Shown: in pieces, positions 26,361 to 37,829 of the stretch | How positions within the stretch are numbered: the stretch's first letter is position 1 | Layout: each line of letters begins with the position of its first letter | Assembly: GCA_030272155.1 (NCBI GenBank) | Contig: CP126202.1 | Coordinates: forward strand, 992,001-1,056,000 | Direction of reading: 5' to 3' | Source of the DNA: Tetradesmus obliquus | Taxonomy: Eukaryota; Chlorophyta; Chlorophyceae; Sphaeropleales; Scenedesmaceae | DNA length: 64,000 nt | Made by a program: the position numbers and the translations under genes | Notes under the pieces: model-generated | The model's database searches: none | Seen by the model: only the letters and a program-made list of their open reading frames with translations | Told to the model about the DNA's origin: nothing

Positions 26361-27773
26361 CTGCAGACACGAGCCTGCTCTTCAGTTGCTAGCATACTAA
26401 GCTGTCTAGTCATTGAGGCCCCCTTGTGTTGATGCCATGTGTTTCGAAACTCAGCCAGACCATTGGGCTGGAAGCCCTTGCAAAGAAGGTATTCGGGCAC
26501 TGGTTGGCTGCAAGGGTTGTAACATGCCGCTTGGTCACCATCGTGGGTTTGTAACTAGTGGAGTACTGCGCTCAAGATCAGACAGTACAGCTGCAGCTGC
26601 CAAGAAGAAAGCCGTGACTACACTAACAGATACAATCATCATACCAATCAAGCCATAACAGATACAATGCAGCTGCCCATCGTACAACCACAACGCTGCT
26701 GCTCACACTACTGCAGCCGCACCGTGTGCTATACCCAGATACCAGAGCAGGGCCACAGAGACACGCGGTGTCTTCAAGTTGAAGAGCCACCTGCTTGCAA
26801 GGCTCATGAGCCTCATTACGACCTCCGCAAACTGGTGTCCCTCAGCAAGACAGGTCTGCTGCATGTGTAAACTGTTGCTCCCAGACACACTTGGCGGTCA
26901 CTGCACTATGGATAACCAGCAGGACATGACCAGAGCTGCAGCACCAATTGGCAAGCGGCAGCCGTCTATGCCCAAACGCACACTTGGCCTGACCACAGCC
27001 AGTGCAGATTCAGCCAGCGGCTGATCTCAGTCAGAGCCAAAAAAACCTTCGAAGTACCACGCAGCACTAGCACCACCTCCATCTAGTAGATACATCACCA
27101 GCTAGGCCGCTGACTTGACATGCCGTACGACCCCTCATATGACACCGCAGCGTCACGCTGCAGTAGGTGCGGCTTGCTCACAAGCAGAGACCCCCTTTGC
27201 TCTTACCAGCACACACTTGACACTCGCCTGTGCACTACCACTGTGCAGTTGCAGACTTGCACAATGACAATGCTGTGCTAGACCCCTCCCTATGTTGCAC
27301 ACGGCCCTCACTTGCAAAATGACAAAGCACCCAAAGGCAGACAGGGATGATGCACGGGCATGCTGCACCAGGCTCGCCGGCCTACCCAGACATGCTGACT
27401 TGCTACCTACATGCTTGTACACGCTACAAGGATACGCCACACAGCAGCTGATATGTCAAAGATGCAGCTGACAACTCGCTTGACCCTATGGCCCTGTGCA
27501 GCACCTTGACGGTTGCTGGCTTCTGAGCCATGCTGTACATGAGATCAATGTTGCTGTGGCTGGGCTGCAGGACCTGAACAAGCGGAATGCGTTTTATTGC
27601 AAGCAAGACACTTGTTACTCAATCAATGCTGCAGGTATCTGTTACTCTGCAGTGCCGACCTGCCCCGGAGGCTGGGGCGTGGGCGGGACGGGGATCATGC
27701 TGCTGACTGCTGGCGTCAGGGCCGCATGCGCGTTGCTGAGCGCAGAGTTGGTTTGGGACACACCGCTGAGCTG
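25801..27773. other. Convergent intergenic region with gene-end copies and a LINE micro-insertion
   Basis: The left third is occupied by the copied gene ends. 26637-26656 is a 20-bp LINE-tail insertion (listed separately). From 26700 to 27773 no exon is supported; short open frames lack recognisable features. Confidence 0.5.
26625..26668 (-). mobile_element. 20-bp LINE 3'-tail insertion with 12-bp target-site duplication
   Basis: catcataccaatcaagccat (26637-26656) matches, with a small gap, the 3' end of the LINE at 51942, whose + strand reads catcatgttactcatcaagc. It is flanked by perfect aacagatacaat duplications at 26625-26636 and 26657-26668. It reads as an extremely 5'-truncated insertion. 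Confidence 0.65.
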
Positions 27774-29486
27774 TCAAGACATTTGCCTCACTGTTGTGGC
27801 AAAAGCAGGCGCCCGTGCAGCTGTGACATGACTGTCAGCTGCTTTAACTGAAAGTGCCAGTGTTTCTGGCGGCTGGTGTCCTCCTTCACCCGCTGCTGCT
27901 GCTGGTGCCGCGGAAGCAGGTGGTGGTTTCCAATGCGGCCTCCAGCGAGCCAAGCAGATGCGCCAAACACAGGAGACAAAAAACAGCATAAACAGCCCGT
28001 ACAGGCCGCCGATTGCTGATGCGGCTTGCATTGTGATCATGTACTGGCCCTTGGCGCTGATGTTATAACATATCAGCGGGTCACACCAACGTGTGTATGC
28101 CTGATAAGGATCGCTGCATCCTGCATCCATGTCAACACATTTGGCAGCAGGATCATTGCAGCAGTACTCTTGCAACTCAAAGGGTAGCGAAGAGTTGGGT
28201 GTGCAGTTCCTCTGCACAACTGACGAGTGGTTGTCAACATCAAAATTGAAGTCATTGACTTTCAGGAGGTAGCTGTATGTCGAAGCAAGTCCCATTTGTA
28301 CAACAGCCAGCTGCCAGAAGCTCAGCTTTTTTGCCTGCTCAAGAGCTGTTCCGTTTGTCAGGTTCAACCTGACGGAGTGCGACAAGTTGTAGTCGGCAAG
28401 CCTGGCAGTGAATATACTGGCTTTGGCGGCTGCAGCAGCAAGTAGTATATTCCCTGCAGATGCGGCAGGAACATCAAGTCAAGAAAAACAACAGTGGGAG
28501 TCAGGCTAAGCATGTTTAAGGGCGAAGCACGACCTGTGCTGGTGATGCAGCGTACAGCAGGAGCAGAGGCACACTGTGCTGTTGCTGTTGTTGGTAATGT
28601 CGATGAAATCTACAGCAACAGCTGTCTGCACACTGTACAGCAATCACATGCTGCACATTTGATGACCCTAGTATACACCGCTGAAAGAGCCCATGCATTT
28701 GCATGGGGATCATCACCGGGCTACCCATCTAGCCGTAGCATCAACGCCACCGGCCCCGTGCAGACAACTGCTAGACCAGAACAATCATTGCCACTCACTG
28801 TTTACTTCAGCCAAGCGTGTGTGGTTGAATGATCCAGGTGACCACTGGATGGACGAAACTGGGGCAACAATGCGCATGTCGAGCACCTGGGTGCAGAAGC
28901 TGTTCAGAACCCTTTCGGTGAACACACCCGCTGCTGTGGAGGTGTTGGGTGGCGGCACAGATGCTTGGCAGTAGTCCCAGAATATGCTGGGCCCCACACG
29001 CTCTGTAGAAATCACCAAACCATACGGCCCACCCCAGGCGAAAGCCAGGTCATCCTGTTTGTTTCCATACGTGCACAGGCATACGGATTGCTGCTTGCTG
29101 GCTTCACCGCCCTTGTAAGCAGCGCTTGGCTGCGCCTGGATGAAGTAGGTGTCTGACATGTCCTGAACCAAACCATTGAGCTTAAATTTGTAGTCCACAG
29201 CAAACCAGGTGACAATGCCCACCACCACCAGCACTGCATACGCTATGCGAAAGCGCCTAAACCAGGGCTTGGCGACCTTTGCCCCTTCTGGGAAGCCCTC
29301 AAAAGCATGTGTAACCACAAATGTCTGTGTGGTTGGCGCCTGCTGCTGCTGCTGCTCCTGCTGCTGCTGCTGCTGCTGCTGCTCCACTGTGTGTATCACA
29401 TGTTCATCGGCATCGCCCAGCACGTTATGCGTAAACTCTTCAGTGGCGATGCATATTTTGGGCCAAACACTGCCCAGATTCACCAT
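27774..29486 (-). CDS. Unknown two-transmembrane glycoprotein-like protein
   Basis: Two exons, 28799-29486 and 27774-28429, give 447 aa; the start is the first true ATG of the frame. It has a cytosolic-like N-terminus with a Gln run (residues ~35-50), a first hydrophobic segment at ~81-97 (IAYAVLVVVGIVTWFAV), a ~260-residue loop, a second hydrophobic segment (AIGGLYGLFMLFFVSCVW) and a charged tail. The loop is Cys-rich (including QSVCLC, EYCC, CDPLICYN) with several N-glycosylation sequons (NHT, NLT, NGT, NHS, NSS). This topology is shared by P2X and DEG/ENaC channels, but I see no diagnostic residues of either, so I do not assign it. Its only intron, 28430-28798, contains a LINE-tail fragment. 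Confidence 0.75.
28706..28760 (-). mobile_element. LINE 3'-end fragment (degenerate)
   Basis: About 53 bp match the 3' end of the LINE at 51942-52682 (shared blocks atcatca, tagcatcaacgcca, cggcccc). It is more diverged than the copies at 37216 and 51942, and no clear target-site duplication is visible. It sits inside the intron of the two-TM protein gene. Confidence 0.55.
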
Positions 29487-31108
29487 GTTCAAGAGTAGCT
29501 AGCTGGTTTGTCAGCCTGGCATTGTACAGGCATAGCAGCAGCGGGCGGGACCTCAAAAGACTGCTTCAAAAAGACTGCTTCTAATAGACAGCGCCTGTGC
29601 TCAACAGCAGGCAGTGAACATTAACAGGGTGAACCCGTTTGTGCGCAATGCCATGCCAAGTACCTACACCGTTATGTCACTTGTCGAATGACTCACTGGC
29701 AGTGAGACGCCAACAAGGACCCCTAGCTGGCACTACTCGCTTACACAGCGTTCACACTGACTACACTAGCGTAATTGGTATGGTGCGCGGCTTCTGTCTC
29801 GTTGTGGTCACTGTGCTGGTTGGGTGCGTCTGGTGAGTACCAGAAGCAAGGGTAGCGAGACCGCGTTTGTCGAGAGTATGCACTGTGTAAGTTGGAACCA
29901 TTGCGTTCGCTGCGCTTGTATACATGTGTTCTCTGGCGCAGCATTTGCAGCGGAACGTGCACGGCTGCAAGCTGGCTGCACCCTCAGGGCCTGGCCAGGC
30001 CATGAATGATTGCAGAGTCAGATCTGTACTTTCCACCTTGTACATGTGTATGTGTGTCAGCATAGCAGCAAACAGGGTGCTGCTAGCATACACATTCTAC
30101 CTGCTTGTGCTTGCAGTATGTGCTCTTTAGTGCAGCAGGGTGCTGAGACATACCTGAACCTTGCAGCATGCTGCGTTCTGTGCTTGCAGGACACCAGCTG
30201 CTGCCGCAGCATCCTGCGTATGGCGGCAGGGCAACTGCATAGTTGGGCCTGACGATGAGTATGGGTACATGACGTGCCCAGCCGGCAGCTCTTTCTGCTC
30301 CCCAGCGGGCATTCATTGTGCATCCCGTAGCTGGTGTGATCTTCTATGCACGCGTGCTAGAATGGCAGGGGGCCGCTGCTGCACTGGTGGTGTATACACA
30401 GACTGGCAGAGCTGCAACACCAACAGCGGGCTGCAGCGGGTGCAGGGAAGAGTTGAAAGGTCTGCCATTGAGTTCCCAGGCCACTCATCAATCCACTGCT
30501 ATATGCCTGCGCTGGGGGATGTTAACGTCGATGTTCCAACACCAATTGGTAGCACCCTTGTTAATGACATCCATGTTGGATCCAACTGGTGGGGGCGCAA
30601 ACTTCTTAAGAGAGGCAGGTGACGTGGCAGGCCTCCATCAGTAGTGATGCTATGCCCAGATGCTCAGCAACCACTGATACTTGATAAGGATACAGAGTTA
30701 TGGTGTGTTTTCCAGCATTGTTAAAAACATACATCATCGGCATACCCTGCTCTTACATGCCGCATTTGCTCCTACATGTTAAATACTCTCTGTCAACATA
30801 TGTAACCAAGTGTCATGAGAGCCTCTTTGGGTACGACGTACAAAGCTTGCTTGTCTGGTAACAACTACTATGTGAAGAGGATTTATGACAGTTTGTGACA
30901 TGCCCTTGATCAAGGCTCATGAGCCCAATGGACTTGATTGGGCCAACTGGATACTAGGGCTCATGGGACAAATGGACACCTGTTAAGGACAAGTTTGCAT
31001 GTCAGGGATCACTTGCATTTCAGGGTATAATTTCAAGTTCTTTGATTCTCAGCTGGGCAGTTGACGCCATGATAGAATACTTGTACATCAGTCAAGGCCC
31101 ACGAATTG
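29487..31108. other. Intergenic, no gene recognised
   Basis: An open frame of 153 codons on the plus strand (30161-30622) has no recognisable domain and no clear splice partners. 30720-31100 is more AT-rich than the surroundings. It probably holds the promoter of the two-TM gene at its left end. Confidence 0.4.
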
Positions 31109-31495
31109 ATCTGTAACACAATTCAGGCTCAGGACATGAGTGAGACATCACACCTCTCAATTATGATTGAAGTGTGATGTGTTTAACGCCAAACGATGTG
31201 CGTAATACTGAAAGGTCCAGTGATGCACAATACGTCTCCTGCAGCCGCCAACAATGTGTCCACGACTGCCAGCGTTGCGTGAAGCACAGTCTGCTGTGCA
31301 TTGACACTCAACATGAAGTGCTGAGGCTACGCCTGGTTGAAGAGGGCTATACAGTTTAACGAACTCACACGTGAGTTGCAGTGCAGTAGCAGCAGCAGAA
31401 ACACAGCTGTGACGTCACGCACGTATGTTCAGGCGTATTGACGAGGGTGACGTGCCTGTTGTGCACTCATGTGCAACTAGCAGCGTATAAGTAGG
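31109..31495. repeat. 387-bp dispersed repeat, copy next to PHD-recombinase gene
   Basis: Identical partner of 22184-22570. It ends 400 bp upstream of the PHD-recombinase start codon and abuts a minisatellite. This position makes it a candidate terminal region of a mobile element that carries the recombinase. Confidence 0.85.
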
Positions 31496-31512
31496 TCAGT
31501 GTCACCACTGGG

Positions 31513-31764
31513 CACCCTTGGCACCCTGCGGCACCCTTGGCGCCCTTCTGCACCCTTGGCCCTCTGCGGCACCCTTGGCACCCTTCTGCACCCTGCGGCA
31601 CCCTGTTGCACCCTGCGGCACCCTGTTGCACCCTGTTGCACCCTGCGGCACCCTGTTGCACCCTGTTGCACCCTGCGGCACCCTGTTGCACCCTGTTGCA
31701 CCCTGCGGCACCCTGTTGCACCCTGCGGCACCCTGTTGCACCCTGCGGCACCCTGTTGCAACTG
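31513..31764. repeat. Minisatellite of alternating 10-bp units
   Basis: About 25 units alternate between caccctgcgg and caccctgttg, with a degraded left part (cacccttggc variants). It lies between the 387-bp repeat and the start codon of the PHD-recombinase gene, so it may be in the promoter or 5' UTR. All reading frames stay open through it, which explains long meaningless ORFs here. Confidence 0.9.
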
Positions 31765-31895
31765 CGGCACAATGCTGGCAGACGAATGGCATCTGATGCA
31801 CACATACACACAAGTTCTTGCTGTTCCTCACCGTGCTGCAGAAAACCCTGCAAAAACCACCTGCAGCGTCCACCAGTAACCTCATAGGCAACAGC

Positions 31896-34800
31896 ATGGC
31901 AGCTGCAGCTGGTTTTGACGACGGTGATCCCTTCTGCAGTGTGTGCAAGCAAACAGATGATGCAGACCACATGCTGCTGTGCAGCACATGCAACACAGGC
32001 AACCACACACACTGCTTGGGTCTGCCTGATGTGCCAGCTGGTGAATACTACTGCAGCGACGGGTGCAAGCAGCTGGCACTTCTGCAGCCAGGCTGCGTTG
32101 TAGTGGTTGAAGCGCCACAGCCACTGTATGCAGATGAAAAACAGCCACACCTCAGCCAGGCTCTGTTCTGCAACAGCGTCATCAGCATGGGTGACATCAC
32201 ACTGGCAGACCGTGGTGCTTTCAGGGACATCCAAGCGCTATGCCCCAAGGCGCCTGTCAGGGACAGCGTGCGCATGTACAGTGTTGCAGCCCCACACCAG
32301 CAGCTGGAGCGTCTTCACTGGGAGGTCATGAAGCCAGTGGCGCTTCTGTACCAGCAGCCAGGTACAGAGGTGTGCACGTACCGCCTTCTCAGCAGCAGGT
32401 ACAGGGGCTTCGGCACGCCAGCAGCTGTTCTGGGCTGCAACACAGAGGCATGGGTGGCTGGTCCGTCTGCGGCACAGCTGGCAATGGAGGACTTGGTTGC
32501 CACAGCACCTCCTGCAGTGAAGAAGAACCACAGCAGCATCAGCAGCAGCAGCAGCGCAGGCCAAGCTGGCAGCAGCAGGCAGCAGCCAGGGCCTTCTAAC
32601 ACCAGTGCAAGCCAGCAAGATGAGGTTGAGGCCACAGCAACTGCAAACCAGCAGCTGTCACCAGTCGGGGGCACTGCAAGCAGACGCCTGCGGGCAAGGA
32701 AGCCAGTGCTAGCACAGCAACATGACTTTGATGAGTCAGCTGACAGTGATGGACTGGCTGGAGACGCTGCACCCCCTCAGCACAAGGCTGCCATGCCAGA
32801 CGTTGCGGCATCCCTGCAGCCAGCAGCAGGGGCAGCTGCACCACAGCAGCAGCCAGTGGGGCTGCTGGATCAGTTGCTGCAGTTGCAGGGCGGTGCGGCT
32901 ATGCCGGGTGCAGCTCTAGGCCAGCCAGCTCTCCTGCAGCAGCTGTTGGGCCAGCCAATGCTGGGTGGTACGCTGGGGCAGCTGCAGATGCTGCAGCAGC
33001 TGCTGCAACCATTGCAACAGCCGCAGGGCTTGCAGCTTCCTTTGATGCTGCAGTTGCTGCAGCCTGCTGCAGCACAGCCACCTTTACTGCTGCAGCAGCT
33101 GTTGGGCCAACCAGTGCAGGCCTCGCCTTTACAGCAGCTGGTGCAGATCCAGGGGTTGCTTCAGGGTGCTGCAGGGCAGCCAGCTGTGCTGGGTGGGCTG
33201 AGCCTGCCAGCAGCACTTGGGCTGGGCAGTGGCGTTGCAGCACCAGCTGCAAAATTGGCTACGCCAGCTGCCAACATGCAGTCACCAGTCTCCCCATCTA
33301 CAGCCAGGGGGTCAGCCCAGTTCAGCAGCTCCAAGAAACAGCGGGTGGGTCGGTCAGGGTTGCTTGCTCAGCAGGAGGTGGTTGAGGTGGCTGTCAGGCC
33401 AGGCAGGCAGAACAAGACCCTCAGTGACACCAGCGATGATGATTACCTGCCTGGTGCAGTGCAGCAACTGCAGCAGCGGCAGCAGCAGCAGCAACAGCAA
33501 CAACAACAGCAGGTTGGCGTATCATCAACGGCAGCAGCAGCAGCTGCAGCAGGCAGTGATGTGGAGGCTCAGCATGGCAGCCCAGGTGCATCAACGCGCG
33601 TGGTGTACAAGGTAATCACCAGGCTGTTTAGCTTTTTGATAGGGGGTTGTGAGCTGTCCCTGTGTCAGTGTATTGAATCTCCGCTCCTGCTCATCTGCAT
33701 GCCGCAATGCCGGGTTTTCTTGCAAAGGTGAAGCGAACTGCCTCGGTGTGGGCCCTGTGCAGGTGCTGACAACCCCTCGTGTGCGTGGCAGCCGCATGCG
33801 CCTCAATGCCACTCTGGCCAAGCAGAAGGCACGCGCTTGCTGCGAGTATGGTGTGCCGCTGTGGCGCCACCTCATGTCAGCAAGCAGCCGCAGCAGCAGC
33901 AACGGCAGCAGCAGCAGCAGCAGCAGCCGGGTCAAGCTGAGTCCTAAACAGCTCAAGGCCAAACTGCAGGAGTTCAGGCTGCAGAGTGATGGCGATGCAG
34001 CCTACCTGGACAATGCAGAGAACAGGAACCTGGCACTGCACCTGCAGGCCCTGCTGCAGCTGCTGTCTCCGCATGATGATCCGCTGCTCATTGGGGCTGA
34101 CATTGTCACAGACAGGTGCGTGGGTGGCAGTGATGGTTGTGTTCTGGGCTGTAGCTGAAGTGTGTGTCTCAAACCTGCTGTCCTGTCACTTTGACACCAC
34201 GCAGGCTGCTGGTTATGGAGCGGCTGTCTGGCGGCAGGGTGACAAGCGCCAACAACGCCTTCTCAGCAGTGCGGTGCGCCTTCAGGCTCCTGTTTGGCCG
34301 CTGCCTGCAGCCAGGTGAGCAGCCGTTGTGCGAGATACATGGCGCATGCTGATGTAAGCTGGCTGGGTAAGTTCTCTCTCTTACAACCTTGCTATTTGTT
34401 ATATGCTGGCTAGCAGGCTGAGCTGCGCGTGTGCTGCCAACCTGCAGGCATTGAGGCACCACTTACCACAGTCAAGGTGGGCGGCGACAAGCTGCGCATC
34501 GACCTGCACAGCCCCCTGCCAGATGCAACTGTGACTGAGTTCAAGACAGACCTGGCGCTGCGTGGCAGCCTCATGCGCGATGCGCAGGGCACCATCAGGA
34601 CCATGGAGGCAGTGCAGCTGCAGATGGCCTACGCGCTGACGCAGCTGCTGGAGAACCTGGAGGGCCTCAAGCACTGGTAAGTGACTGCTGCACAGGAACA
34701 AGCAGAGGCTGCAGTAGTGTGTGCAGCAGGCAGTACATATACCTACAGCTGGCTATCATAGCAACACCTAGTTGTCCTGCAAGTGATGACGCATGCTGGT

Positions 34801-36137
34801 TCTGTCTGCCAACCTGCAGGCGTGGCACCGACTTCATACCACCGCGCGCGCTGGAGCAGGTCAACCGCTGGGCCATGCTGGTGCTGGCTCTGCTGTTCCG
34901 GGTGCTGTGCAATGAGCGCCCCAGCGACATCAGCCTGTACCACCTGGGCTGCTTCAAGCTGCAGGCACCAGACCACAGCAGCACCAACCTGGCTGCCCTT
35001 GCTCTGGCAGCGCTGCAGCCTGACGCAGCTCACAGTGCGGATCAGATGCTGGAGGCCTTCAGGGCTGCAGGTGCTGTGCTGCTGATCAAAGCACCCAAGT
35101 GCAAGCAGAGTGAGCACAAGCGCGGCAGGGGCAGGGCAGCACCGCTGCAGCGCATTGAGTGGCTGTCTGTGCGCAAGCACCTGCTGCCGCCTCAGCTGGC
35201 CATGTGGGACCCTGCGCGGCTGGTGGTGCTGTGCCTCATGGCCAGCTGGTTCAGCCGAGGCTCCATAGGGTCTCGCCTGCTGCTGAACAGGCGCTTTGGC
35301 AGCAGTAAGGCAGGTCCCAAGCGCCAGCAGCAGCCAGACTTCCAGGCAGATGTGTCAGCAGGCTGCTGGAAGGTGGTGACAGCTGGCGACCTCCACGGCA
35401 GCACACCAACTCTGTACTTGATCAGCAGCAGTGGCAGTGCTAGCAAGTGCAGCGCAGATGCTGGCAGTGGCAGCGGCAGCGAAGGTGATGATGAGGATGA
35501 TGCTGGTGCAAAGCTCAGCAGCAGCCTAGCAGATGAACGCAGCAGCGGCAATGCTGCAGCAGCAAGAGCGGCAGAAGCAGCAGAGCAGCGGCAGTGTGAA
35601 GAAGACGTGCTTAGGCTGGTGCACAGAAAGCCAAGGGGAGGCGAGGGCGTGCTGCTGCAGCTGAAGCCCCTGACAGGCTATGATGTGCGGCACAGCGTGC
35701 AGAAGTGTGCAGTGCAGTGCGGCGTGCGGCTGGCTGTGAGCGCACAGCTGGCTTCACACAGTACAGAGGAGGCACTCAAGTACGCAGCCAACAGTTGCTA
35801 CGAGGCAGTGGCATCCACAGGCACGCCAATCAAGCTGGTGAGATGTGCAAAAAGCTGCAGTTGTTGGCTGTCAGCTTGCAGTCTGGCCAGTCTGCTTGTG
35901 ATACGTCAGAGCCAACAGCCTTGTGTACACCTTGCAAGCATTGTTGCACAGCATCACATGAATGTGTGGTACTTACTACAAAATGCCTGTTCACTGCCAA
36001 ACTGTGCGTGTATGCAGGCCAGCCCTGAGTGGCGGGAAGGCCAGCTGCCACCAGAGCTGCAGCCTGGCTCCAGCATTGCTGGCGTGCCTTTGGATGTGGA
36101 CATTGCACAGACGACGACTCGCAAACAGTGGATCTGA
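31896..36137 (+). CDS. PHD finger fused to tyrosine-recombinase (Crypton-like) domain
   Basis: Exons 31896-33611, 33763-34115, 34205-34314, 34448-34676, 34820-35837 and 36018-36137 total 3,546 nt (1,181 aa), all phases consistent. Residues 13-60 form a PHD finger (FCSVCKQTDD...MLLCSTC, HTHCLGLP, YYCSDGC), which usually reads histone H3 tails. A Gln/Leu/Ala-rich linker follows, then a C-terminal region with the layout of tyrosine recombinases: NERPSDISL (first Arg, R836), YDVRH (R1093; the usual preceding His is Tyr), SHST (H1116) and KYA (candidate nucleophile Y1124). The R-H and H-Y spacings (23 and 8) are close to Cre/Xer (about 23 and 9). Ser-rich and acidic insertions lengthen the catalytic domain. 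Introns are only 89-180 bp, without the exon-edge copies seen in most neighbours. It is either a Crypton-type transposase or a domesticated derivative. Confidence 0.75.
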
Positions 36138-37201
36138 ACAGCCACGAGTGGATTGCACAGACAATGAAAAGGATTGTCAAGATCTCATAAGACCCCTAGG
36201 GACCTTAAGTGACTGTTTTGAGGGGGACTTAAGGCAAGGAGAGTATGGCACATGGGGGCTATACGAAAGGGTCTGCTCAAGTGCCTTTGGCAGGGGGCTT
36301 CTCTGGCCTTAAGCCACAACAAAAGGAACTTAAGACGATATGGATACATTTTATGCTGTTACAAGGGACGCCTAAGGCCTCTGACATGCCAAACTCACTA
36401 CTGCCTAGGCAGAGGCCTCTGTCCCCAGTCAATCTTGTGATTCTTCAAAGTTTCACTGGAGCCCCAGAAGGGCTATGAGCGCTCCCCATCGTCACGTGCG
36501 AGTGATCGTATGGGATGTGTTATATGCATTGAGGATACCTCCTTGGTGTATGAGCACCTACTCTTCCCCTGACAGTATAGGCATGTGTAAATTCCTTATT
36601 ATATAACAGTAACTCCTAGTTCATGAGTGCGTCAGTACAGGCAAAATGTAAGGTGTAACGTGTAGGTGTGAAATGAATCTCGCGTACATTGTATGGTGAG
36701 TTGCATGTGGCGAGTATCTTGCACGAACGTCATGTTAACTGGATGATGTTGTGCTGATCGGCTATGACAGTTTTGGTTCTGCTTATGTGAAATGTTTGTG
36801 AACAGTATCACATCCACATATATGATTGTGCAAATACATAGAGTTAAGTGTATTAACCTCAAACACAATCACGCCAATTACTGTTATACAATCAACGCAA
36901 TCCCGCCTGCCATATCACAGTGATGCGGGCCCGGCTGTAAATTCTTCAGGAAATAACACCCAAAACTTCTGCATGATATCCTCATACAGGGATTTTGGAT
37001 GCACCGCCCCGAACATGTCTGGGTGTAAACGCAGGAAATGCAGAAGTTTCCTACGCAACCCAGGTAGTGGGTAGCCATTGAGATGCATGCGTGCTAGCAA
37101 CAATCCACACTCTTTCGCTGGGCATGCCGCAGACAGCGGCTGTCTGGAGCAACATCTGCTGCACAACATTACATTACATTACATTACATGCTCCACAACA
37201 A

Positions 37202-37296
37202 AAGCTACAGCGGATCATCATGTTACCCATCAAGCCATAGCATCAACGCCATCGGCGCCGCGCCCCAATGGAGCGGCAACAGAAGCTACAGCGGAT
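37202..37296 (-). mobile_element. 67-bp LINE 3'-end insertion with 14-bp target-site duplication
   Basis: 37216-37282 closely matches the 3' end of the LINE at 51942-52015 (atcatgttac, catcaagccatagcatcaac, gagcggcaac). It is bounded by the perfect duplication aagctacagcggat at 37202-37215 and 37283-37296. Confidence 0.8.
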
Positions 37297-37707
37297 GCAC
37301 AATCTTTAACACAAAAGCGGCAACTTCAAAGCCATTGCAGCAGCCAAGGACACTGGGAGCTGCGCCAACTTGCAGGCGTTAGAAACCTTGCACGAGCGCA
37401 TTGCACCAAAGCCGTGCACCCCACCAATTGTGTAACGGGTTGCAGGCAACACACTTTTTCATGGCACAATTCATCATAATGCACACTTCACATGTTGAGC
37501 GGCCCCCACCACACCAGAGGAGGCTTTGACTCCACCGCCAGGCGCCAAGGGCCGCTCTCCAGCATTTGATGTAATTCATCAATGCTCCGCCAGCCTGTTA
37601 CAACAGCCTGTTACAACAAGCGGACATGCTGCGTAGCAAAGTCCACCTGGGCATTGAACCCGATGGTGCACCACAGGAGCCGAAGCTCCAAACCCCAAAT
37701 CCCTGGG

Positions 37708-37787
37708 GTTTAGGCCCGCTGGGACACCAGCAGGTAGGGCTTCTGCTCCAGGACCTTGCCCTGAGGCACAAAGTCTTGAGCTAAAAC
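37708..37787 (-). repeat. Copy of the USP terminal-exon end in its 3' flank
   Basis: It repeats the last ~25 codons around QGKVLEQKPYLLVYQRA and the stop (true end 37830-37905), shifted by 121 bp. A few substitutions are present. Confidence 0.85.
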
Positions 37788-37829
37788 CCTGATCTTTGTA
37801 GCCCCAGGGTTCTGGTCCCGGCTGAGGGT

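Larger units (their letters stand above)
36138..37829. other. Convergent intergenic region with LINE tail and copied gene end
   Basis: A TGTAA, the usual green-algal poly(A) signal, occurs at 36586-36590. A minus-strand open frame at 36915-37169 (84 codons, motif GYPLPGLRRKLLHFLRLHP) looks protein-like, but I cannot assign it and no splice partners are clear. 37165-37190 is an acatt pentanucleotide repeat, 37216-37282 a LINE tail, and 37708-37787 a copy of the USP gene end. Confidence 0.5.

Noticed and set aside
27774..29486. P2X or DEG/ENaC channel
   Set aside because: Only the two-TM topology with a Cys-rich loop fits; no diagnostic residues were found.
30161..30622. Gene candidate, 153-codon plus-strand frame
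   Set aside because: No domain, poor start context and no splice partners; composition is no better than other chance frames here.
22184..31495. LTR retrotransposon bounded by the 387-bp repeats
   Set aside because: The 8.5 kb between them holds ordinary cellular genes and no gag/pol, and the repeats lack TG..CA ends.
31467..32234. Long minus-strand frames with GCRRVQQGA repeats
   Set aside because: They are translations of the minisatellite and the antisense of the PHD exon.
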